A DNA stretch of 37,469 nt from Phycisphaerae bacterium (lineage in GTDB: Bacteria; Planctomycetota; Phycisphaerae; Tepidisphaerales; Tepidisphaeraceae). Position numbers and translations under genes: made by a program. Of this stretch, positions 31,476 through 37,469 are shown piece after piece. The DNA is taken from the NCBI GenBank assembly GCA_030448225.1, contig JAUJNJ010000068.1, positions 1 to 37,469 on the forward strand. Reading direction: 5' to 3'. Within the stretch, counting starts at the first letter, position 1; each line of letters begins with the position of its first letter. Under the pieces are notes generated by a model. That model was not told where the DNA came from. It ran no database searches and saw only the letters and a program-made list of their open reading frames with translations.

Positions 31476-31524
31476 GCATCTGCCCCGTTTCGGCGTTGAC
31501 TGAAAGGACGCACCGCTTCGGCGT

Positions 31525-31530
31525 TACAAT
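31525..31530 (+). promoter_or_regulatory. -10 box 7 nt from the M14 peptidase start
   Basis: TACAAT is followed by TGGCGCC and then ATG 31538. This places the expected transcription start on the start codon itself; no Shine-Dalgarno site is present. Confidence 0.45.
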
Positions 31531-31537
31531 TGGCGCC

Positions 31538-32813
31538 ATGACAAGCGCCGATTCGCTCCTGCCGCTGATCCTGCCGACCGTAGTTTTCCTAATCGCTGGC
31601 GCCGCGGCGCGGCCAGTACGCGCTGCCGACCCTCATGCGATCCGCTTCAACACGAACTTCGAAGGCGCGAGCCTCGGGAAGGTGGAGGTGATCGATCCCG
31701 CCAAGTTCCGCTGCGCGGTACCCGGGCAGTACGACGAGCGGGGGCGGAACCGGCAGACGTCGTGGTTCTACTTCCGCATGGACGCCGTGCGGGGGCGGGC
31801 GGTCACGCTGACGATGACGGACCTCGTCGGCGAGTACAACGACCGGCCCGGCGCGGTGCCGTACGGGCCGGAGATCGTGCCGGTGTTCAGCACCGACGGG
31901 CGGGCGTGGCAGCACTTCCCCGCGGCAGACGTGACGTGGGACGACGCGAAGAAGGAGATGACGCTCCGGCTGAAGCCGGCCGCTGACACCGTCTGGATCG
32001 CTCACATCCCGCCCTACACGCCGAGCGACCTGCGCCGCCTGCTGGACGATCTTGAGAAGTCGCCCAACGCGCGGGTCGAGGTGATCGGAAAGACCGCACA
32101 GGGCGCGATCTGCACATGGTGACGGTGACGGACGAGGCGGTCCCCGACGTCGGCAAGCGGTGCGTGTGTGGCTCCAGGCCCGCCAGCACGCGTGGGAGGC
32201 GGGGACGTCGTGGGTGATGGGGCGCTTGCGCTTCATCGCCTCCGACGACCCCGCGGCCCGCGTTGCGGAAGCGGGTGGTGTTCCGGTTCACGCCGATGGT
32301 GGACGTCGACGGGTGCGCTCACCGGAAAAGTGCGGTTCAACGCCAACGGGTTCGACGTGAACCGCCACTGGCCGGCGGTCGACCTCGTCCGCAAGGACGG
32401 CGCTGGCGCGGATGCCGGAGATCTGTACACGAAGAAGGCGATCATCACCCGCACCTGCTCGGCCCGCCGATCGACTTGCTCCTGAACCTGCACAACGACG
32501 AGACGCCGGAGTACCTCAGCACGTTCGTCGACGACGACGCCGCCTTCGCCCGCCTCGCGCGCTCGAACAACTGCTGACCGAGCGGACGACGTTCGACCCG
32601 TCCGCGAAACTCCAGCGCTCCCCGCCCCGGCGGCCTCGCCGCGCTTCAAGCCGCCGACCGACACCACCAACTCCCTCTGGACCGAGCGCCGCATCCCCGC
32701 CGTGCTGATGGAACTGCGGATCGCGCGCTGAACAAAGCTCGGCCGCCGCCTGGACCAGAGGACCGGCTGAGTTCGGGCGGCAGTTGATCGAGGCGATGGG
32801 CGAGGCGGTCCGG
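31538..32813 (+). pseudogene. Secreted M14 zinc carboxypeptidase (cytosolic carboxypeptidase-like), frameshifted
   Basis: The first 195 codons (to 32122) are intact: signal peptide 'LLPLILPTVVFLIAGAAARP', then the beta-sandwich N-terminal domain of M14 CCP-like enzymes ('SWFYFRMDAVRGRAVTLTM', 'HIPPYTPSDLRRLLDDLEK'). Later pieces in other frames carry the catalytic set: 'RQHAWEAGTSWVM' (Zn-binding H and E), 'VRFNANGFDVNRHW' (substrate-binding N-R), 'LLLNLHNDETPEYLSTF' (third Zn ligand H) and 'RRIPAVLMELRI' (catalytic E). About six shifts or stops are needed, and the exact C-terminus is unclear (near 'QLIEAMGEAVR'). Known members trim C-terminal residues from peptides or proteins. With all active-site residues kept, sequence error is as likely as decay. 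Confidence 0.75.
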
Positions 32814-32879
32814 TGGGCGCCGCATCGAACAGGGATCCACAAGCCGCGCCGCTCCCCGCCGCACATCGACCCGTACATC

Positions 32880-33596
32880 TCAGACACGGCCGCGCCGAGC
32901 GTGCGAGCCGTTAAGAGTCACGCGGTGGAGCCTTCCGCGCGCCCAGTAGCGGCCGAGCACGAGCCGGTCGCCGGCCCACCGCACCTCGTTGACCCACTGT
33001 TCAGTGACGGCGTCGGCGCGCGCCGAAGGCCAGCCAATCGTGGTACCGCTTCGTGCAATACACCGACGCGTTGTAAATGACGGCCATGACCTCTCGCGGC
33101 AACAGCCGTTCTTCGCCGTAGAGGGCGAACACGCGCCTCGACGAACGCAAGGTAGCGGTCCGCCCAGCCGTCCGGTAGGCACCGCCGCCGCGTACGAGGT
33201 CGCGAAGAGGTATGACTTCGTCGAGCAACTCGTCGATGAATGCGAGCGCCTCACCGACGATCGCGGCCTCGCCGAAAACCGCGGCGAACTCCTCTTCGCC
33301 GAGTCGCTTTAGCCCGCGGCTTTGGACGACGTCTTCCGGAACCGCGTACATCGCCGACTTTCCGATCTTCATCAACTCCGTGCACAGGTCCACGATCGAA
33401 ACCGCTGGCGGCACGCGGTAGCAGGTTGGCAGCCACGTGCTCAGGTACCACTGGCCGTCCCGGTGACTGATCCAGAAGCTGTTGCCACGGTGGGGCCCTG
33501 GCCCGAGATCATCAGGATGGTCGAATCGCGGTTCGGCCAGGCGAGTACATTCGCGGCCGCGAGTTCTTCGGTGACGCGGGCGTGGAGGTCGGCCAT
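32880..33596 (-). CDS. Hypothetical protein, about 238 residues, frameshifted
   Basis: Not recognised. From ATG 33596 the text is 'MADLHARVTEELAAANVLA', 'WPNRDSTILMISGQGP', then after a shift 'NSFWISHRDGQWYLSTWLP', 'AVSIVDLCTELMKIGKSAM', 'YAVPEDVVQSRGLKRLGEE', 'EFAAVFGEAAIVGEALAFI', 'RVFALYGEERLLPREVMAV' and finally 'RADAVTEQWVNEVRWAGDR' to TGA 32880. About three shifts are needed. The middle resembles small effector- or immunity-like proteins with an 'SFWISxRxGxWYLxTW' strand, but that is only an impression. It is divergent from mutL and has a CATAAT box 8 nt before its ATG. Confidence 0.5.
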
Positions 33597-33604
33597 GAAC
33601 CGCC

Positions 33605-33610
33605 ATTATG
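33605..33610 (-). promoter_or_regulatory. -10 box 8 nt from the start of the unknown gene
   Basis: CATAAT on the - strand is followed by GGCGGTTC and ATG 33596, leaving no room for a leader or ribosome site. Confidence 0.35.
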
Positions 33611-33662
33611 CCGGCGACGCCGGCGATTGGGAGCCGATCCTGTCGCCACAGGGCCCCGTCCC

Positions 33663-33668
33663 TATAAT
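33663..33668 (+). promoter_or_regulatory. -10 box 7 nt from the mutL start
   Basis: A perfect TATAAT is followed by CGGCCCG and then ATG 33676. The expected transcription start falls on or next to the A of ATG. No Shine-Dalgarno site and only a weak -35 (CTGTCG, 17 nt upstream). Confidence 0.5.
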
Positions 33669-33675
33669 CGGCCCG

Positions 33676-35637
33676 ATGGAGCGCCGCCGGATTCAGCAAC
33701 TCTCGCCGTCGCTCGTCAACCGCATCGCAGCGGGCGAGGTGATCGAGCGGCCGGCGGCGGTCGTGAAGGAACTCGTCGAGAACTCGGTCGACGCCGGCGC
33801 GACGCAGGTGACCGTCGAGGTCGAGGACGGCGGGCGGGCCCTCATCCGCGTGATCGACGACGGGTGCGGCATCCCCGCCGACGAACTGTCGCTCGCGTTC
33901 GCGTCGCACGCGACGAGCAAGCTCACGAGCGACGAGGATTTGTTCCGCATCGGCACGATGGGCTTCCGCGGCGAGGCGCTGGCGAGCATCGGCAGCGTCA
34001 GCCACGCGCGGGTGCTGAGCCGCGTCGCCGGCAGCGAGTCGGCGTACGAGATCCTCAACCGCGGCGGCGCGATCTCCGACCCGCAGGCGGCGGCGGGGAA
34101 CGTCGGCACGACGATCGAGGTGCGGAACCTCTTCTTCAACACGCCCGCCCGCCGCAAGTTCATCAAGGGGTCGGCCACCGAGTACGGGCACATCTCCGAG
34201 GCGCTGCTGCGGATCGCCCTCGCCCACGCGCGGATCGCCTTCCGCCTGCTGCACAACGGCCGGCGCACGCTCGACCTGCCCGCGACCGCGATCGACGAGG
34301 ACCGCCTGCTGGCCGCGTGGCCGGATGACTTCCGCGAGCAGCGCCTGCCGCTCGACACCCGCGACGCCGAGCTGCGCCTCCGCGGCATCGTCGGCCTGCC
34401 GGAACTGGCCCGCCCCACCGCCAAGTACCAGTACCTTTACCTCAACGGCCGGGCGATCCGCGACCGGTTCGTCCAGCACGCGCTGCGCGAGGCGTACCGC
34501 GGCCTGACCGAGCCGGGCCGCCACCCGGCGGCGATCCTGCTGCTGGAGATCCCGCCGGGCGACGTGGACGTGAACGTGCACCCGACCAAGAGCGAGGTGC
34601 GCTTTCGCGACGGCGGACGCATCCACGGCCTCGTGCTGTCGGCCGTGCGCGAGCGATTGCTCGGCAGCGACCTGACCCCCAAGGCGATCCCGATGGGCCG
34701 CGGCGGCGGCGGCGGCGACCCGGACGGGCCGCGGATGGAGATGCGGGAGAAGCTCGCGTCGTTCTTCCGCCAGCAGTTCGAGCCCGGCGCGATGGCGTCA
34801 AGCACGCCACAGCCGTCGTTGCCGATGGGGCAATCCGCGGCCCCGGCCACGCCGTGGTATCGGGCGGCACCCGCACCGCCTCTTCCCGCCGGCGGCGGGA
34901 GTGGGGCGGAGAACCTGGCGGGCGAATATGCGCCGCTGTCGAGACTGCACGCCGAAGGCTTCGGCGTGACCGCTCCGGGCGGCGCGCCGGGGGCTCCTCC
35001 TCCCGCCACCCACGTTCCCGGAGCGGGAGAGGGAGTCGGCGGCGCACCAGCCGCCCCGCCGCTGCCGGCCATTCAGCTCCACAACAGTTACCTCGTCGCG
35101 CAGAGCGACGACGGGCTGGTGATCATCGACCAGCACGCGCTGCACGAGCGGATCATGTACGAGGAACTGCTCGCGCGCGTCAGCCGCGGGCCGCTCGAGG
35201 CGCAGCACCTGCTGATCCCGCTGACGATCGACCGCGTCTCGCAGACGCAGATGGCGATGCTCGAGCACGTGCAGCCGATGCTGCGGCGGCTGGGGATCGA
35301 GGTGGGCGCGTTCGGGCCGGCGACGGTCGCGGTGCAGTCGTTCCCGTCGTTCCTGGAAAAGCTCGACCCCGCGTCGTTCGTCCGCGAACTGCTCGAACGG
35401 GGCGAGCAGGAGCTGCTCGACCTCCACGAGGAGGAACTGCTGCACGAGGTGCTCGACATGATGGCCTGCAAGGCCGCCGTGAAGGCCGGCGACCCGCTGA
35501 CGCCGGGCGAGATCGAGGCCCTGCTCGCGCGGCGCGACCTCGGCGAGCGCAGCAGCAACTGCCCCCACGGCCGCCCCACCCCGCTCCGCCTGAGCCTCCG
35601 CGACCTCGAGAAGCAGTTCAAGCGGACCGGGTTTTAG
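33676..35637 (+). CDS. mutL: DNA mismatch repair endonuclease MutL
   Basis: A 653-residue MutL. The GHKL ATPase motifs are 'KELVENSVDAGA' (31-42), 'DDGCGIPADE' (61-70) and 'GFRGEAL' (96-102), followed by the transducer domain with 'NVHPTKSEVRF'. A long Gly/Pro/Ala-rich linker (about 360-465) leads to the C-terminal dimerisation/nuclease domain. The Mn/Zn-dependent endonuclease motif DQHAX2EX4E starts at D485 ('DQHALHERIMYEE'), with 'ACKAAVKAG' from A597 and 'CPHGRP' at 629-634. This is therefore a nicking MutL of the MutH-independent type. ATG 33676 was chosen because the open frame upstream has no family similarity. No mutS is in the window. A 21-nt near-palindrome lies in the linker (34948-34968). 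Confidence 0.95.
   Translation: MERRRIQQLSPSLVNRIAAGEVIERPAAVVKELVENSVDAGATQVTVEVEDGGRALIRVIDDGCGIPADELSLAFASHATSKLTSDEDLFRIGTMGFRGEALASIGSVSHARVLSRVAGSESAYEILNRGGAISDPQAAAGNVGTTIEVRNLFFNTPARRKFIKGSATEYGHISEALLRIALAHARIAFRLLHNGRRTLDLPATAIDEDRLLAAWPDDFREQRLPLDTRDAELRLRGIVGLPELARPTAKYQYLYLNGRAIRDRFVQHALREAYRGLTEPGRHPAAILLLEIPPGDVDVNVHPTKSEVRFRDGGRIHGLVLSAVRERLLGSDLTPKAIPMGRGGGGGDPDGPRMEMREKLASFFRQQFEPGAMASSTPQPSLPMGQSAAPATPWYRAAPAPPLPAGGGSGAENLAGEYAPLSRLHAEGFGVTAPGGAPGAPPPATHVPGAGEGVGGAPAAPPLPAIQLHNSYLVAQSDDGLVIIDQHALHERIMYEELLARVSRGPLEAQHLLIPLTIDRVSQTQMAMLEHVQPMLRRLGIEVGAFGPATVAVQSFPSFLEKLDPASFVRELLERGEQELLDLHEEELLHEVLDMMACKAAVKAGDPLTPGEIEALLARRDLGERSSNCPHGRPTPLRLSLRDLEKQFKRTGF
34948..34968 (+). 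repeat. Palindrome within the MutL linker coding sequence
   Basis: CACGCCGAAG and CTTCGGCGTG are perfect 10-nt inverted arms around a single central G. It is in frame, encoding HAEGFGV in the disordered linker. Confidence 0.6.
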
Positions 35638-35640
35638 TCG

Positions 35641-35724
35641 GAGGGTGAAGTCGGAAGACGGAAGGATGAAGGGAAGCGCGGAGGTCCCATTTCATCCATC
35701 ATCCTTCCGCCTTCATCCTTCGTT
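35641..35724. terminator. ggatgaag-type inverted repeat between convergent mutL and membrane protein genes
   Basis: GGAAGGATGAAGG-type sequence near 35650-35670 pairs imperfectly with CCTTCCGCCTTCATCCTTC near 35702-35722. The element fills the 87-nt gap between the mutL stop (35637) and the opposing stop (35725), so it is well placed as a bidirectional terminator. It is the same family as the element inside the permease gene. Confidence 0.5.
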
Positions 35725-36144
35725 TCAGTGCCCGCGGATCAGGGCGCCCTCGGCGGTTTCCTCGCCTTCCATCCAGGGCCCGGCGAGTCGGCCGCCGTTG
35801 CCGTCGGCCGGGGCGGCGACGCCGTCGGCGGCGCGGGTCGCGTCGCCGGTCGCCATCGTCGTGCGGAACGCGGACGAGGCGACGCGGGTGTTGTGCTCGA
35901 TGTCCATGAAGAGCTTGATCATCTCCCCGAGGCCCACGAGCAGCACGGCCGACAAGAACGTGGCCGCCAGCCACCCGGCGGCGACGATCACGCGCCCCTG
36001 GGCGACGTCGGGCGCGCGCACGAGCGTGTCGGCCGCCCGCCAGACGCCGTAGCCGACCGAGAGCACCGCGCAGAGGATGCAGAGGATCGCGACCGAGCGC
36101 AGGACCGGGTAGCGCCCGCCGCTGGCAAGATGCGCCGCATGCAT
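35725..36144 (-). CDS. Small membrane protein, function unknown
   Basis: A 139-residue protein. The start is set at ATG 36144 because GGGAGG lies 5 nt upstream (36150-36155); an in-frame ATG at 36192 would add 16 residues without a ribosome site. Two hydrophobic segments are clear: 'SVAILCILCAVLSVGYGVW' (~17-35) and 'IVAAGWLAATFLSAVLLVG' (~54-72). They are followed by a charged, Ala/Gly-rich tail ('GEMIKLFMDIEHNTRVA', 'WMEGEETAEGALIRGH'). No family recognised. Both termini are probably cytoplasmic if the hairpin topology holds. It converges on mutL. Confidence 0.7.
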   Translation of the reverse strand: MHAAHLASGGRYPVLRSVAILCILCAVLSVGYGVWRAADTLVRAPDVAQGRVIVAAGWLAATFLSAVLLVGLGEMIKLFMDIEHNTRVASSAFRTTMATGDATRAADGVAAPADGNGGRLAGPWMEGEETAEGALIRGH

Positions 36145-36192
36145 ACGAACCTCCCGTTCGAACGAGGATTGACGTGAGGCGGGCAAGGCCAC

Positions 36193-36596
36193 GACCCGCC
36201 CGCCGCACGCGATTATCCCGACGACCGCGGGACGGTAGCAACAAGAATCTTGTGTTGTCGATTTGAAATCTTGCCGCCAGCGCGGGGCGGACCGCGGAGG
36301 GGCTACAGCGGTTTGCCAGAGGGCGTGGCATCCTCGGCAGTGTCATCCCGCGGGGACGGTAGCGGCCCGACCCCGCTCGGGATGGGTGACCTCCATCTCA
36401 ACATGGGTCGTCGCTGTCGACGAAGCGCGGCCCTTCGGGCGGCGGCTAAGAGGGAGGCGATTGGCGCCTTGGGAACGAGCACTCCACGCACGCTACGGTT
36501 CGCGTCGCTCGTGTTCCGAACGTCATCGGCGTCGGAAGCGTCCGCACGACGCGAGAGACTCGAGCACGATGCCCTCCGCGCGGCCCGCGACCCGCC
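36193..36596. other. Intergenic stretch between the membrane protein and rfbD
   Basis: About 400 nt. I see no convincing gene. It contains a short palindrome, ACAAG-AAT-CTTGT, near 36240-36255 and a bulged inverted pair (GGAACGAGC with GCTCGTGTTCC) near 36472-36520 that could act as the rfbD terminator. Confidence 0.5.
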
Positions 36597-37469
36597 TCAG
36601 ACCGATCGTCGGTACGCGGCCAGGCCGTCCTGCCAGGACGGCATGGGGCGGCCGGCGAGGCGGGCGAAGGGGGCGAGGTCGAGCACGCTGTATGCGGGGC
36701 GCGTGGCGGAGGCCGGGCGGGCGGATTTCCAGTCGGCGGCGGTGATCGGGGTGAGCGTGCCGGGCACGCCGAACGCGTCGAGCACGGCCCGCGTGAAGTC
36801 GAACCACGTCGTCTGACCGGCGTCGGTGAGGTGCCACACGCCGGCCGCGCCGCGGTCGAGGAGGTCGAGCGTGCCGGCGGCGAGGTCGCCGGTGAACGTC
36901 GGGGCGCCGACCTGGTCGGCCACGACGCGCAGCGGCACGCCCTGGCGGGCCAGCGTCAGCATCGTCTGCGGGAAGCACGGCCCCCCGGGCCCGTACAGCC
37001 ACGCGGTGCGGACGATCAGCCAGTCGAGGCCCGGCGTCTGGCGGACGTTGCGCTCGCCGAGCAGTTTGGACCGGCCGTACGCCGAGAGCGGGCCGGTGGG
37101 GTCGTCGGGGCGGTACGGGCGGCGGAGCGAGCCGTCGAAGACGAAGTCGGTGCTGTAGTGGACGACCTTGGCGCCGACGCGCGCGGCGGCGGCGGCGAGG
37201 CGGCCGGCGCCGTCGCCGTTCACGCGGTCGGCCAGTTGCGGCTCGGCCTCGGCGACGTCGACCTTCGTGTAGGCCGCGGTGTTCAGCACGAGCGTCGGGC
37301 GGTGGCGCCCGAAGCAGGCGGCGACGGAGGCGTCGTCGGTGACGTCGAGCGGCGCCCGGGCGGGGGCGGCGCCGGGCACGGCCGGGCGGCGCAGCGCGCG
37401 CGTCAGGGCCCGGGCGCGCAGGGCGGCCCCGCCGGGGGTGTGGGTGGGGTCGGGGGGGGGCCCGGGGTG
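36597..37469 (-). CDS. rfbD: dTDP-4-dehydrorhamnose reductase, 5' end cut
   Basis: At least 260 residues of an extended SDR that reduces dTDP-4-keto-L-rhamnose to dTDP-L-rhamnose, the last step of rhamnose donor synthesis. Visible: 'LDVTDDASVAACFGRHRPT', 'LVLNTAAYTKVDVAEAEPQ', 'VVHYSTDFVFDGSLRRPYR', the catalytic YX3K in 'LSAYGRSKLLGE', 'WLIVRTAWLYGPGGPCFPQ' and 'GVWHLTDAGQTTWFDFTRA'. It ends TGA 36597. The N-terminal GxxGxxG nucleotide motif should lie around 37400-37469, but the sequence there is a run of G/C and unreadable, so the start is missing or corrupted. No rfbA, rfbB or rfbC is visible; the GT4 gene at 20407 could use rhamnose, but that is only a guess. Confidence 0.88.
   Translation of the reverse strand, partial: HPGPPPDPTHTPGGAALRARALTRALRRPAVPGAAPARAPLDVTDDASVAACFGRHRPTLVLNTAAYTKVDVAEAEPQLADRVNGDGAGRLAAAAARVGAKVVHYSTDFVFDGSLRRPYRPDDPTGPLSAYGRSKLLGERNVRQTPGLDWLIVRTAWLYGPGGPCFPQTMLTLARQGVPLRVVADQVGAPTFTGDLAAGTLDLLDRGAAGVWHLTDAGQTTWFDFTRAVLDAFGVPGTLTPITAADWKSARPASATRPAYSVLDLAPFARLAGRPMPSWQDGLAAYRRSV

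Overview
The window reads as high-GC DNA from a Planctomycetota bacterium (possibly Phycisphaerae/Tepidisphaerales, less certain). The lineage call rests on several gene families typical of that phylum: a Pirellula/Verrucomicrobium-type membrane-bound dehydrogenase with a CxxCH heme motif (22199-25793), three PQQ-like beta-propeller proteins, a Uma2 protein, a PVC-type SGNH hydrolase, and an RTX-repeat protein whose N-terminus carries the planctomycete 'VESLEIRRLFAG' type motif. The last ~90 bases (G/C runs) look like a low-quality contig end.

Region 1 (1-9207, all + strand) is the most coherent block. It holds the end of an ANL adenylate-forming ligase, an inserted Uma2 gene, an aldehyde dehydrogenase, a degraded PIN-toxin stretch, a multiply frameshifted iron-containing alcohol dehydrogenase, an NTF2/SnoaL-like protein, a HemN-like radical SAM enzyme, a chorismate-lyase-like protein, a halogenase-like flavoenzyme (WxWxIP motif) and a hot-dog thioesterase. 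Together these look like the visible part of a specialised metabolite or unusual lipid pathway with an aromatic (chorismate-derived) component. The product cannot be deduced from the window.

Region 2 (9446-13947) has three PQQ-like propellers and a DUF2007 protein. Region 3 (14223-21831) has a two-module FtsX-type permease, a TIGR01777-type SDR protein, a small hypothetical, an ABC ATPase and a GT4 glycosyltransferase. GT4, ATPase and permease are all on the - strand and probably form one export function, interrupted by the SDR gene. Region 4 (22199-29426, - strand) has the secreted heme-binding dehydrogenase, an SGNH hydrolase, the RTX-like protein and ThiD. Region 5 (29772-37469) has a secreted alpha/beta hydrolase, a DUF433/DUF5615 toxin-antitoxin-like pair, an M14 carboxypeptidase, an unknown protein, MutL, a small membrane protein and RfbD (dTDP-4-dehydrorhamnose reductase, cut by the window end).

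Three window-wide patterns stand out. First, about half the genes carry single-base frameshifts in clusters while neighbours are perfect; locally poor consensus or real decay are both possible. Second, at least eight families of short inverted or tandem repeats sit between genes, and one 158-bp inverted-repeat element lies in frame inside the permease. Third, several genes have a -10 hexamer only 7-8 nt from the start codon and no Shine-Dalgarno site, as expected for leaderless mRNAs.
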